A stretch of 54,477 nt of DNA. Origin: Planctomycetota bacterium (GTDB lineage Bacteria > Planctomycetota > Phycisphaerae > UBA1845). This document shows positions 19,201 through 27,187 of this stretch, piece after piece; within the stretch, counting starts at the first letter, position 1; every line of letters starts with the position of its first letter. The notes beneath the pieces were generated by a model, which was not told the DNA's origin, made no database searches, and saw only the letters and a list, made by a program, of their open reading frames with translations. The DNA is taken from the NCBI GenBank assembly GCA_016208685.1, contig JACQXM010000021.1, forward strand, positions 1-54,477. Reading direction: 5' to 3'. Made by a program: the position numbers and the translations under genes.

Positions 19201-20077
19201 GAACGCGGAACTGCGTTTCCGCCGGTGGCTGGGCGTGGAAAGCGCCACGTACGACCACGCCAGCATCCAGGTGTCAACCAATGGCACTACCTGGACCACG
19301 GTGTGGAACCATGCCGGCGGGTCGTTCAACGACCTTTCCTGGGTGGCCCAGGCGGTCGACATTTCGGCGCTCGCCGATCGGCAGCCCACGGTGTACATCC
19401 GCTGGGGGATGGGCCCCACGGACCGCTCCGCCACCTACCCCGGCTGGAACCTCGATGACATCGAGATCTGGGGGGACGATGTCACACCCACGGTTCAGCC
19501 GCCGGCTGCCGCGCCCGCGCCGCACGACACCCTCAAGAACCGCTACGTTTCCTTCGCCCCCAACAACGACACGCTCACGGTCGGCTTCCGTGTCGAGCTC
19601 ACTGGCGGGCCGGGCACGCCGGGGGCGCTGGGCTACGTCGGCACGCCGGATGCCGAGGGCATAGCACGGATCGTCGCGGCGCCGGTGCTCCGCGCCTGGC
19701 CGGAGCCCGCGGTGCACATCGGCGATTGTCCCATCGTGCCCGTGGCGTCCTACGCGGTTTCAACGACCGTGGATGGCCTGGTGTTCTCCGCGCCGCTGGC
19801 GCTAAGCACCATCGCACAGCCGGCACCCAAGTTCTGGGGCGACACGGTGGGTGACTTCGCCGGAGTCTGGAGCGGCCCGAACGGCGTGGTGAACGTCAGC
19901 GATTTCGTCGCGGCGCTTCAGAAGTTCCAGGGCCTGGTTTCGGCGCCGCACCTGACCTGGGTGGACGTACACGACCAGGTGCCCAACGAGGTGGCCAACT
20001 TCACCGACATCTTCTATCTGGTGAAGGCCTTCCAGGGCGACGCGTATCCGTTCGCCAACCCGGATCTCTGCCCGTAA
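16232..20077 (+). CDS. Exported lysyl-endopeptidase-like serine protease with P domain, MAM-like domain and KNRY/pseudo-dockerin tail
   Basis: Encodes 1281 residues with a signal peptide of about 28. The trypsin-like domain (about 200-450) has H255 in MTANHCGIN, D310 in SDFTLVELD and S392 in GSSGSPLFD, so the triad is complete; the sequence around it (STGGSTFCTGFMVNST, ICIHHP-like GVCIHHPNTD) resembles bacterial lysyl endopeptidases. Next come two related beta domains (about 460-570 and 571-685, each with VTPAG and GGPFT), a proprotein-convertase P domain (about 690-808, THTYIGDLIVELRSPS and NAWGLRI), an Ig-like stretch, a MAM-like domain (about 930-1085, GWNLDDIEIWGD) and the KNRY module from K1102 to the end. 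It probably degrades proteins outside the cell or at the surface. It is transcribed on its own, between two terminators. Confidence 0.9.
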   Translation: MAHTLRLGTWSWPALAVCLLPVLPVRAADATRAEPVDLTNAVRSVDEIGRVSLDPVDLEAVGKEDAQRERLGLAPRYAVPKPTLITPATHGTWETIRDDARVWRLRISAPLAVSLNLGFRHYSMPPGGRLLIYSVDRRTVLPPFTDADNESHGELWTPPIIADDIIVEAVVPLAEERHLQLELSSINYGYRGFGDLRSEKSGACNVDVVCPEGDPWEAEIQAVGVISTGGSTFCTGFMVNSTAQDLKPYFMTANHCGINSGNAASLVVFWNYQNSWCRPVGSPASGGPGDGSLSTFQTGSFFRSAYGPSDFTLVELDDPPNPAWNLSFAGWSRSSGESPSGVCIHHPNTDEKRITFYSIPTTTTSYNNPAVPGDGTHVHATWSLGVTEPGSSGSPLFDVNHRVIGQLHGGPSACGASDLSDYYGRFSISWNGGGTNSTRLSNWLDSGSTGAMAVDTISGGGMTVTPAGNVDHIGLAGGPFTNPSVTYTLTNPTPDPVNYQVSLTASFGILLDGGTAPVSGTLTASGGTVNVVVSLGLAINALPAGVYIEDVVFQDLTNALSHTRQHRVEIGQTLVSVTPAGGLESGGPIGGPFTGSIVYTVTSERPTPVSVQVAASDSWIAINGGAGPVTLNLSGTGDSDTVTIGYSAAANSLTPGIYTGTVNFTNLMGGGGGTSRPIALDVGRLVYVSSDVPKPINDNSTITSVVNVTDNYCIGDVNVDMDITHTYIGDLIVELRSPSNTTVRLHNRTGGTAENIVLTYDDEGTAPDGPGTLADFDTEPSAGVWTLTVSDNAGADTGTLNAWGLRIAPSGGGCPPLAADQTLVVSQGSPVDITLVASAPGGSGPMQYIIQSLPTRGTLSDPNGGAISSVPYTLLADGNVVHYEPSAAASVRAPGVIHSFPLDFDSFTFRADNGAASNIAEVTLAANPGWSVQGQWAFGKPTGGGSNGGDPTAAYTGNTVYGYNLSGDYANDMGTTQYLTTTALNCLYVENAELRFRRWLGVESATYDHASIQVSTNGTTWTTVWNHAGGSFNDLSWVAQAVDISALADRQPTVYIRWGMGPTDRSATYPGWNLDDIEIWGDDVTPTVQPPAAAPAPHDTLKNRYVSFAPNNDTLTVGFRVELTGGPGTPGALGYVGTPDAEGIARIVAAPVLRAWPEPAVHIGDCPIVPVASYAVSTTVDGLVFSAPLALSTIAQPAPKFWGDTVGDFAGVWSGPNGVVNVSDFVAALQKFQGLVSAPHLTWVDVHDQVPNEVANFTDIFYLVKAFQGDAYPFANPDLCP
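19535..20077 (+). repeat. KNRY/pseudo-dockerin module at the end of the protease
   Basis: About 180 residues from KNRYVSFAP to the stop, with RAWPEP, WGDTVGDFAG, GPNGVVNVSDFV, TWVDVHDQVPN, NFTDIFYLVKAFQGD and AYPF. Confidence 0.85.
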
Positions 20078-20104
20078 CCGGGCCGGGCGCTCGTTGACGT
20101 GGCC

Positions 20105-20150
20105 GGGACCGGCCTTCCTCCGGCGCGATCGGGGGGAGGCCGGTCCCTTT
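20105..20150 (+). terminator. Strong hairpin terminator after the protease gene
   Basis: A 17-bp stem starting GGGACCGGCC (20105-20114) and ending GGCCGGTCCC (20138-20147), with two G-U pairs, is followed by TTTGT. It begins 27 bases after the protease stop codon. Confidence 0.7.
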
Positions 20151-20436
20151 GTATTGCGCGGCATCCCGGGCCGCCCCTTGCGGGCATTGCCCCAGGGGGC
20201 AGCCCGCAGGCCGGGGTTCGCACGCCGCAACGGGCCGTTCGCGGCGGTAATCTCGCCGGTTCTGAGCTGCTTTTGCGGGTCCTCGCCCCCGGTACGCGGA
20301 TTGCAAGGAAACCCGCGGTGGGTTGTGCGCCCGCGGCCAATGGTGCCTCCGCCGGGGGGGCGCTGCGCGGGCTGCCTTGGTGGGAGTCGGGCCGGAGCCG
20401 CGTGGCTCACGCGCTCGGCGGTATGGGGAATTGGCA
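20151..20436. other. Intergenic stretch of 286 bases
   Basis: This GC-rich segment precedes the cupin gene. It has no open frame that I support and no clear promoter; the operon promoter must lie here or further upstream. Confidence 0.4.
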
Positions 20437-20841
20437 ATGAAAACGCAGGAGCAGGACCTCACCGAGGTGGAGCTGGACGTCGTGCCGCCGGCGCTGCGCG
20501 AAAGCGCATGGCCGGCGTTCGTGACCCAGTGGCCCGCGGCACGCCTGGGCGCGGAAGGACTCTCCGGGCGCATTCTCCGCGGCGCGCAGGGCTGGATCAT
20601 CTTCATGACCGCGGAGCGCGACGTGCACGTACCCCTGCATCGACACGGAGCGCAATGGGGGATCGTGCTGGAAGGCGAAATGGACCTGACCATCGACGGG
20701 GTGACGCGCACCTACCGTCGCGGCGAGTCGCACTACATTCCCGCGGGCGTGGCGCACGAGGCGACGCTCTTCTCCGGCTGGCAGGGGCTTTACGTGTTCG
20801 ACGGACCGAGCGCGGCGCCGAAGGTGAAGGAACGCCGCTGA
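20437..20841 (+). CDS. Cupin-domain protein, first gene of the oxidoreductase operon
   Basis: Encodes 134 residues from the ATG at 20437 (GGGGAA seven bases upstream). A single cupin barrel is seen: motif 1 HVPLHRHGAQWGIVLEGEMD supplies two His and the Glu/Gln-type metal ligands, and motif 2 GESHYIPAGVAHEATLFSG gives the last His. Such small cupins bind a metal or sense a small molecule. Its stop shares a base with the start of the next gene (TGATG at 20839-20843), so the two are translationally coupled. The coupling suggests a role in the function or regulation of the 2-oxoacid oxidoreductase, but the exact role cannot be read from sequence. Confidence 0.85.
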   Translation: MKTQEQDLTEVELDVVPPALRESAWPAFVTQWPAARLGAEGLSGRILRGAQGWIIFMTAERDVHVPLHRHGAQWGIVLEGEMDLTIDGVTRTYRRGESHYIPAGVAHEATLFSGWQGLYVFDGPSAAPKVKERR

Positions 20842-22004
20842 TGCGCGAGTTTCTTACCGGCAACCAGGCGGTTGTCCGCGGCGCGCTCCGCGCCGGCTGT
20901 AACTTCTTCGCGGGCTACCCCATCACACCGGCGAATTCCATCCTCAGCGACATGGTACGGGCCCTGGCCGACGGGCGCGGCGTTGCCTTGCAGACGGAGG
21001 ACGAGATCGCGGCCATCGGGCAGTGCATCGGAGCCGCGATGGCCGGCGCCAAGGCGTTTACCGCCTCCTCCGGGCCGGGCCTGAGCCTGTATAGCGAGAA
21101 CATCGGACTGGCGCAGATGGGCGAGGTTCCGCTGGTGATCGTCAACTGCCAGCGCATGGGGCCGGCTACCGGCGGCGCCACCGCCACCGGCGAGGGCGAC
21201 GTGCTGTTCGCCCGCCACGTCACCAGCGGCGGCTATCCCCTGCCGGTTCTGGCGGCCGCGGACGCCGCCAGCGCCTACCGGCTCTGCCACGAAGCCTTCA
21301 ACCTGGCGGAGCGCTTCCGCACGCCAGTCGTCCTGCTGCTTTCGAAGGACATCTCGCTCACGCGGCAGACCGTGGACCTGGATGACATCGTAGTGTCACC
21401 ACGAAGGGAGCGCACTGCGGCGCGCGGCGGCGCGCCGTTCCGCCCCTACGCCGTGGAGGAGTCAGCCGCCGTCCCCGCCTTCGCTCCCCTCGGCGGCCCG
21501 CAGCGCGTGCGCTTCACCGGCTCCATTCACGACGAAAACGGCGTGCTGACCACCAACCGGGGCAAGATAGCCGCCAAACTCACTCACCTGCACGACAAGA
21601 TTCTGCGGCACGCCGCGGACTGGGAACTGGCGGAGGCCGACACCGACGCGGCCGCAGAGGTGCTCATTGTGTCGTACGGCACGGCGGACGGCGCGGCGCG
21701 GGACGCCATCGCGTGGCTCCGCGCCGAGGGCACGGCCGTCTCGCACCTGACGCTCTACCGCCTCTGGCCGGTGCCGGAAAGGGCGCTCGGCGGCGCCGTC
21801 ACGCCCGGCATACGCCGCGTGATCGTCCCGGAACTCAACGTCGGTCTCTATGCCGACGAGCTCCGCCGCGTGATCCGCAACGTGCCGGTGGATTCCATCA
21901 CCCGCTTCGACGGCGGCTTGATCTCGCCGGCGACCATCGCAGGCCGCGTACGCTGCGGGACACCGGGGCGGCCCGCAGAGGAGGTGCAGACGTGTCGGTC
22001 CTGA
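20841..22004 (+). CDS. korA: 2-oxoacid:ferredoxin oxidoreductase, alpha subunit
   Basis: Encodes 387 residues. With the beta subunit it would decarboxylate a 2-oxoacid (2-oxoglutarate or a related acid) to the acyl-CoA, passing electrons to ferredoxin. The pyrimidine-binding domain is at the N-terminus: FLTGNQAVVRGALRAGC, FAGYPITPANSI (the YPITP motif), QTEDEIAAIGQCIGAAMAGA with the Glu expected to activate thiamine diphosphate, and ASSGPGLSLYSENIG. The C-terminal part (VLIVSYGTADGAARDAI, TLYRLWPVPE, VIVPELNVG) is the usual transketolase C-like domain. No gamma domain is fused at the N-terminus, unlike many KorA proteins. The substrate assignment to 2-oxoglutarate is by resemblance and not certain. 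It overlaps the next gene by 13 bases. Confidence 0.88.
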   Translation: MREFLTGNQAVVRGALRAGCNFFAGYPITPANSILSDMVRALADGRGVALQTEDEIAAIGQCIGAAMAGAKAFTASSGPGLSLYSENIGLAQMGEVPLVIVNCQRMGPATGGATATGEGDVLFARHVTSGGYPLPVLAAADAASAYRLCHEAFNLAERFRTPVVLLLSKDISLTRQTVDLDDIVVSPRRERTAARGGAPFRPYAVEESAAVPAFAPLGGPQRVRFTGSIHDENGVLTTNRGKIAAKLTHLHDKILRHAADWELAEADTDAAAEVLIVSYGTADGAARDAIAWLRAEGTAVSHLTLYRLWPVPERALGGAVTPGIRRVIVPELNVGLYADELRRVIRNVPVDSITRFDGGLISPATIAGRVRCGTPGRPAEEVQTCRS

Positions 22005-23326
22005 CCGCCCGGCGCGGCGACATGTGCTACTGCCCGGGGTGCTCGCACGGCATGGTGCTGGAGCAATTGGGCGCGGCGATCGACGGGCTGGGCCTGCCGC
22101 CCGAGCGGGTGTGCATCGTGTCGGACATCGGCTGCATCGGGACGGCCGACCGGTATTTCTCCTGCCACACGTTCCACGGGTTGCACGGGCGGTCCATCAC
22201 CTACGCCGAGGGGATCAAGCGCGCCCGGCCGGAAATGCTGGTGGTGGTGCTGATCGGCGACGGCGGCTGCGGCATCGGCACGGCGCATCTCATCCATGCC
22301 GCGCGGCGCTGCGCCGACATCAAGGTGATCGTCTGCAACAACTTCAACTTCGGCATGACCGGCGGGCAGCACTCGGCCACCACGCCGATCACGGCACTCA
22401 CGACCACCACGCCCAACGGGGCGCCGGACCACCCTTTCGACCTGTGCACCACCGTGGGGGTCAACGGTGCCGCCTACGCCGCGCGCCATTCGGTGTTCGA
22501 CGACGCCATGGTCGAGAACTTCCACCGCGCGCTCACCTGCCCGGGCTTCGTGCTCGTGGACGTGTGGGAACTGTGCACCGCCTACTTTGTTCCTGCCAAC
22601 AAGCTGAGCCGCGGCAGTCTGGAGGAGTATTCCACGAAGCTCGGGCTGCCGTTCGGCGTGTTGCGGCAAGGCTCGCCGGGTGACGGCGCCGCGGAGCCGG
22701 TGGATGCACCGCGCGCTGCGCCGAAGCGCGAACGGGGCGCCGAATGGTCCGCCGCGCCGACGCTGGCATGGCCCGGCCGGCGGGAAATCTGCGTTGCCGG
22801 TTCCGCGGGACAGAGAATTCGCTCCGCCGTGGGAGTCATCGGCGAAATCGCCGTGGGTTGCGGCCTGTATGCCGCCCAGCAGGATGATTTTCCCATCACG
22901 GTTCGCCGCGGTTTCTCGCTCTCCAATCTCATTGTTGCCTGTACGCCGATCCGCTACACCAGCCTCGACGACGCCGACCTGGTGGTGGTGCTGTCCCCCG
23001 ACGGGCTGGAGCGCCTGGGGTCGCTTGCCGGGCTGTTGCCGACGAGCCTGGTGGTGGCCGCCGAAGGCATCGCGGTGGGCGATACGCCGGCGCGGGTGCG
23101 CGTGCTGCCACTCAAGACGGTCGAGAAGCGCGTGGGTAAAGAATCCGCGGCGCTGGCGGCGCTCACCTGCGCTCTGCCGGCGGCCGGGCTGGCCGACGCT
23201 GGAGAGCTTCGTGCCGCGGCGGACGCGCTGGTCGGCGGCTCCTATCGGCAGACGAACCTGGCGGCGATCGCCGCGGGCCTGGAGCTGGCGGCGGAAGCGG
23301 CGCCCGCGGCCGCAACCGGTCAGTGA
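21992..23326 (+). CDS. korB: 2-oxoacid:ferredoxin oxidoreductase, beta-gamma fusion
   Basis: Encodes 444 residues from a GTG at 21992 preceded by a strong GAGGAGG. The beta part (1 to about 225) binds thiamine diphosphate through GDGGCGIGT (89-97) and CNNFNFGMTGG (115-125). C14, C17, C48 and C195 match the four ligands of the [4Fe-4S] cluster in this family. After a charged, low-complexity linker (about 226-262) a gamma domain follows (263 to about 430): REICVAGSAGQRIRSAVGVI, then VRRGFSLSNLIVACTPI and DDADLVVVLSPDG. Fusion of gamma to the end of beta, rather than to the front of alpha, is uncommon. No ferredoxin-like delta subunit is present, so electrons should go straight to free ferredoxin. 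Confidence 0.88.
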   Translation: MSVLTARRGDMCYCPGCSHGMVLEQLGAAIDGLGLPPERVCIVSDIGCIGTADRYFSCHTFHGLHGRSITYAEGIKRARPEMLVVVLIGDGGCGIGTAHLIHAARRCADIKVIVCNNFNFGMTGGQHSATTPITALTTTTPNGAPDHPFDLCTTVGVNGAAYAARHSVFDDAMVENFHRALTCPGFVLVDVWELCTAYFVPANKLSRGSLEEYSTKLGLPFGVLRQGSPGDGAAEPVDAPRAAPKRERGAEWSAAPTLAWPGRREICVAGSAGQRIRSAVGVIGEIAVGCGLYAAQQDDFPITVRRGFSLSNLIVACTPIRYTSLDDADLVVVLSPDGLERLGSLAGLLPTSLVVAAEGIAVGDTPARVRVLPLKTVEKRVGKESAALAALTCALPAAGLADAGELRAAADALVGGSYRQTNLAAIAAGLELAAEAAPAAATGQ

Positions 23327-23341
23327 AAGGACGATGACCTC

Positions 23342-23956
23342 ATGTTTCGCGAGAGTCTTGTAGACGCGGCACTCAACCGGCTTTCCGGGCATTTCGCGGC
23401 GCGGCTACTGGTGCATCCGCCGGCAAGCGCCGAGATGTTGGCGGAGCTGGAGTCGGTCGCCGGTCCGCTTCCCCGCGAGTTCACCATCTTCCTGGCCACG
23501 TGTAACGGCCTGCGCATCCGCGGCGCCGGCAGCGAAACGGAGTTGCACCTGTGGGGGGCGCGCGAGATCCTGGCCGCCCTCACCGGCGACGCGGCCGTCG
23601 CTGCGCCGCAGGGCCTGCTGCCCATTCACGGCGGTACCACGGGCGAGCGCGACTGGCTCATGAGTCTGCACGGCCTCGCCGAGGGTGCGGTCATTCGCTG
23701 GGATCCCTGGACGCCGGGCGCGGAACTGGTGGCCTCGTGCTTCGGCGCTTACCTCGCCGGTTGGGTGGATTACCTGCTGCGCCGTTACACCCCCGACGGC
23801 TCCGAGGCCAGGCCGGGCGAAGCGCCTCTGCCGTTTGACGCTCGCCTCTGCGAACCCTACGACGACCAGATCACTGCGCTGCGCCGCGACCCGCGCGTGC
23901 ACGAGATGCTGCTGCAAATCGACCACGCCGTGGCCTGCGGGGATGACTTCGAATAA
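23342..23956 (+). CDS. SMI1/KNR4 (SUKH)-superfamily protein
   Basis: Encodes 204 residues. It starts 15 bases after korB, with AAAGGA upstream, so it is probably the last gene of the operon. The SUKH fold is indicated by LPREFTIFLATCNGLRIRG, followed by a loop and LLPIHGGTTGERDWLMSLHG, then GAVIRWDPWTPGAELVASCF and the terminal helix SFGAYLAGWVDYLLRR-like segment. SUKH proteins are often immunity proteins against secreted toxins, but many are housekeeping or of unknown role. No toxin gene is next to it, so an immunity role is not supported here. Immediately downstream lies a remnant of a dockerin-encoding sequence. Confidence 0.75.
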   Translation: MFRESLVDAALNRLSGHFAARLLVHPPASAEMLAELESVAGPLPREFTIFLATCNGLRIRGAGSETELHLWGAREILAALTGDAAVAAPQGLLPIHGGTTGERDWLMSLHGLAEGAVIRWDPWTPGAELVASCFGAYLAGWVDYLLRRYTPDGSEARPGEAPLPFDARLCEPYDDQITALRRDPRVHEMLLQIDHAVACGDDFE

Positions 23957-23968
23957 CGCCCGCGCAGC

Positions 23969-24040
23969 CTATCGCCCGAAGCTCACGGCGAACCCGTGGG
24001 CGTCGAAAAGGTCCACGTGGCCCCGGGGGTGGAGTCGAGG
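23969..24040 (-). pseudogene. Remnant of a dockerin-like C-terminus
   Basis: Read on the minus strand this stretch encodes GHVDLFDAHGFAVSFGR and a stop. The intact gene ending at 27188 finishes GHVDLFDAHGFMVSFGR. Upstream of this the match continues with a one-base deletion that breaks the frame (LDSTPG instead of FDFNTDG). Bases 23990-24022 match 27209-27241 in 32 of 33 positions. No longer gene is attached, so it is a broken copy of a paralogue's 3' end. Confidence 0.75.
23990..24022. repeat. 33-bp direct repeat, left copy
   Basis: Differs from the right copy (27209-27241) at one base. The two copies bracket the restriction-methyltransferase gene in the same orientation, 3.2 kb apart, and weaker similarity extends to about 23969 and 24040. 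It could be a recombination or integration footprint. Confidence 0.8.
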
Positions 24041-24135
24041 GCGGCTTCCCACGGGCCTACATCCGGCATACTCGGGAAATGCCCCGACGAAGCAGAGCGT
24101 TGCAGGACTACTCCACCCCGTGCTAGCATGCCGGC

Positions 24136-27015
24136 ATGGCCGACGACGCTGAACCCCGGCAGTGCCGCTGTCCGCAAAGTGTTGTTGACTTGGTCGCGCG
24201 CTTCAGGCTGCACGCCGACGCCTACCATCGGCAGGAATACAACGAGACCCAAGTGCGTCGCGAGTTCATCGACCCGATGTTCCAGGCGTTGGGTTGGGAC
24301 ATCGACAACACTGCGGGACACGCTGAGGCCTACAAGGACGTCATTCACGAGGACGCCATCAAAGTCGGCGGAACGACGAAAGCTCCGGACTACTGTTTCC
24401 GCATCGGCGGCGTGCGAAAGTTCTTTGTCGAAGCCAAGAAGCCGTCGGTGTCCCTTTCTGACGATCCCGGCCCTGCCTACCAGCTCCGCCGGTACGCCTG
24501 GTCGAACAAGCTTGCCCTGTCGATCGTGACAGACTTCGAGGAGTTCGCAGTCTACGATTGCCGCGTCCGACCCAAACCCGAGGACAAGCCGTCGACCGCG
24601 CGAATCCTTTATCTTAGGCACGCCGACTACCCCGAACGGTGGAATGAGGTCGCCGCGATTTTCTCCAAAGAGGCGATTCTCCAGGGATCGTTCGATAAGT
24701 ACGCCGAATCGAATCGCCGAAAGCGCGGGACGGCCGCGGTCGACGACGAGTTTCTTAAGGAAATCGAGGGGTGGCGCGATGAGCTGGCGCGGAACATCGC
24801 CTTGCGGAACCCAGGACTCTCGGTCCGGGAACTCAACTACGCCGTGGGGAAGACGATCGACCGGATCGTCTTCCTGCGCATGTGCGAGGATCGGGGCGTG
24901 GAAACGTACGAACAGCTCCGCATGCTTCCTGGCTCCCCCGGAATCTACTCCCGCCTTGTTGGACTTTTTCGTCGGGCCGATGAACGGTACAACTCCGGGC
25001 TGTTTCACTTTGAGCCGGAGGCAACGCGCGTCGAGCCGCCCGACGAGCTGACGCCGGACCTTACGATCGACGACGCGGTACTGAAGGCGATTATCAAGGG
25101 ACTATACTATCCCGTTTGCCCATACGAATTCTCGGTCATGCCCCCCGAAATCCTGGGGCAGGTGTACGAGCAGTTTCTCGGCAAGGTTATTACGCTGAGC
25201 ACTGGGCATCGCGCCAAGGTAGAGTACAAGCCTGAGGTCAAGAAGGCCGGTGGAGTTTACTACACTCCCCGGTACATTGTCGACTATCTCGTCCGGCACA
25301 CGGTGGGTAAGTTGCTCGACCGCGCGGGGAAGCCCGGAAGAGTGGAGAAACTGGCCGTGCTCGATGCCGCGTGTGGCAGCGGGTCGTTCCTGCTGGGCGC
25401 CTACCAATGTTTGCTTGACTGGCATCTGCGATGGTACTGCGAGAACGATCCGAAGGCCTGGGCGAAGAAGAGGACGCCGCCGGTGTTCGACTCCGGATCA
25501 CGTGGATGGCAACTCACGGTGGCGGAGAAGAAGCGCCTCTTAGTCAACAACATCTTCGGAGTCGATATCGATCCCCAAGCCGTCGAGGTAACCAAGCTGG
25601 CGCTGTTGCTGCGCGTTCTGGAGGGCGAGACACAGGAGACCCTGGATCACCAGCTGAAACTTTTCCGTGAACGCGCCCTGCCTGACCTTGGCCGCAACAT
25701 CAAGTGCGGTAACAGTTTGATCGGCTTGGATTTCTACGACGAGCACCAGTTCGAATTGTTCGATGAGGAGGATCGCATCCGGATAAACGCGTTCGATTGG
25801 AATGCTGAGTTTCCGAGAATCATGGGACGTGGCGGCTTCGACGCGGTCATCGGGAATCCACCGTACGGCGGAGACCTTTCATCGCCTGAGCAGGAGTACC
25901 TTTCGCGACGGTGGGAGTCGTTTGCCGCGCACTCCGACTCCTACATTGCCTTTCTGGACGCCGGGCTCTCGTTGTGCAGGCGGGACGGGTATTTGGGAAT
26001 GATTGTGCCTTCGGCGCTGCTTGGCGGTCCCATGTACCGGATTGCGAGGAGGAAGCTCCTCACGAATGCGCTGTGGGAGCATACCATATTGCTCCCGTAT
26101 GATGTTTTCCGGGATGCGTATATCGACACGTGTATCATCTGCCTGCGGCGCGGCAAGGCACCCCAGCGGGATCACACGGTACGTACGTACGAGTTTCCGA
26201 AACGCGCTTCAATCACCGATTTAAGGGATCTGGAATATGCCCGGATCAGGCAGACGGAGTGGCTTTCCGATCCTGAGCATCGCATCATGCTCGATCCGGA
26301 GGCTCGGCGGCTGCTTTCCACGCTCGAGAACCGTTGCGGTGCAACATTCGGGGAAGTGGTCGAAGTGCGACGAGGTATCCTACCGGGAGCGGACAGCTTG
26401 AGTATCCGGCCGACGAAACGCCACCGCGACATCTACTTCGAGGGCGATATCTACCGCTATGTGATTCGATTCGGGCCAAAGCGGTTCGTCGCGTTCGATC
26501 AGTCCCTTCGTGAACGACCGCGCGATCGGAAGTGGTTTGATCGGCCGCGTATCCTCCTTCGTCGACTGGTAAGCCGGAAGTTTCGGTTGATGGCGTGCGC
26601 GACGGAGGATGTTTTTATCACCAACAAGAATCTGTACTCGATTTTGCCCCGTGATGGGCAGTCTTTACCGTTCATTCTCGGCGTGCTGAATAGCGGACTG
26701 ATATCCTATCTATATGTCAAACAGGTAACGCAGGCGACCAAGGATGATTTCGCCCAGGTCACCATCAAGGACCTGTGCTCACTGCCTTTTCCCGGTGGCG
26801 CCCGTGGGCCACGCGCAGAGCGAGTGGAGGAATTCGTCCGGCGCATGCTTGACTTGCATGGACGACTCGCGGTGGCGAGAACGCCCGACGAGCAAACGGG
26901 AATCGGGCGCCAGATCGACGCTACAGACCGCCGCATCGACGAACTGGTGTACGAATTGTACGGTTTGAGTGAGGCGGAGATCGCGCGCGTTGACGAGGCG
27001 ACGCGACGCGGGTGA
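24136..27015 (+). CDS. Single-chain restriction endonuclease-methyltransferase (type IIG-like)
   Basis: Encodes 959 residues. The N-terminal domain (about 10-150) is a HsdR-N/PD-(D/E)XK-type nuclease: APD with D85, then FVEAKKP with E99 and K101. A helical region follows. The adenine-N6 methyltransferase domain has YYTPRYIVDYLV, AdoMet motif I LDAACGSGSFLLG (D410) and catalytic motif IV IGNPPYGG (NPPY, 574-577). The C-terminal part (about 730-900) is a TaqI-like target-recognition domain (NKNLYSILPRDG, GLISYLYVKQ), ending in a helical tail. One polypeptide would thus cut, methylate and recognise DNA as a defence against foreign DNA. It stands alone. Its codons use A/T in third position more often than neighbouring genes, and it is bracketed by 33-bp repeats, both pointing to horizontal gain. 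Confidence 0.9.
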   Translation: MADDAEPRQCRCPQSVVDLVARFRLHADAYHRQEYNETQVRREFIDPMFQALGWDIDNTAGHAEAYKDVIHEDAIKVGGTTKAPDYCFRIGGVRKFFVEAKKPSVSLSDDPGPAYQLRRYAWSNKLALSIVTDFEEFAVYDCRVRPKPEDKPSTARILYLRHADYPERWNEVAAIFSKEAILQGSFDKYAESNRRKRGTAAVDDEFLKEIEGWRDELARNIALRNPGLSVRELNYAVGKTIDRIVFLRMCEDRGVETYEQLRMLPGSPGIYSRLVGLFRRADERYNSGLFHFEPEATRVEPPDELTPDLTIDDAVLKAIIKGLYYPVCPYEFSVMPPEILGQVYEQFLGKVITLSTGHRAKVEYKPEVKKAGGVYYTPRYIVDYLVRHTVGKLLDRAGKPGRVEKLAVLDAACGSGSFLLGAYQCLLDWHLRWYCENDPKAWAKKRTPPVFDSGSRGWQLTVAEKKRLLVNNIFGVDIDPQAVEVTKLALLLRVLEGETQETLDHQLKLFRERALPDLGRNIKCGNSLIGLDFYDEHQFELFDEEDRIRINAFDWNAEFPRIMGRGGFDAVIGNPPYGGDLSSPEQEYLSRRWESFAAHSDSYIAFLDAGLSLCRRDGYLGMIVPSALLGGPMYRIARRKLLTNALWEHTILLPYDVFRDAYIDTCIICLRRGKAPQRDHTVRTYEFPKRASITDLRDLEYARIRQTEWLSDPEHRIMLDPEARRLLSTLENRCGATFGEVVEVRRGILPGADSLSIRPTKRHRDIYFEGDIYRYVIRFGPKRFVAFDQSLRERPRDRKWFDRPRILLRRLVSRKFRLMACATEDVFITNKNLYSILPRDGQSLPFILGVLNSGLISYLYVKQVTQATKDDFAQVTIKDLCSLPFPGGARGPRAERVEEFVRRMLDLHGRLAVARTPDEQTGIGRQIDATDRRIDELVYELYGLSEAEIARVDEATRRG

Positions 27016-27160
27016 CACGTGGAATGGACACCGCCGCATGGCAGACGACCGCTTGCATACGCCCCAAACGATCGGTGCGATTCGGCGCGGATCCCCGGGA
27101 GCTGTTCTGCCGCTGGTCGATACCACTGCTACGCATGGTAGGTAGGGCGTTCGTGAAGCG

Positions 27161-27185
27161 TGCGCCGGCCGCCGCTCCCGGCGCA
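27161..27185. terminator. Hairpin between convergent genes
   Basis: TGCGCCGG (27161-27168) pairs with CCGGCGCA (27178-27185), three bases beyond the stop of the minus-strand giant gene and 145 bases after the restriction-methyltransferase gene. It lacks a T-run on either strand. Confidence 0.35.
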
Positions 27186-27187
27186 AT

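Noticed and set aside
16448..19258. 936-codon minus-strand frame opposite the protease
   Set aside because: No domain and biased composition; the plus strand has a complete protease with catalytic residues.
23342..23956. Toxin-immunity pair around the SUKH gene
   Set aside because: No toxin gene or polymorphic-toxin fragment is adjacent; the gene is placed in a metabolic operon.
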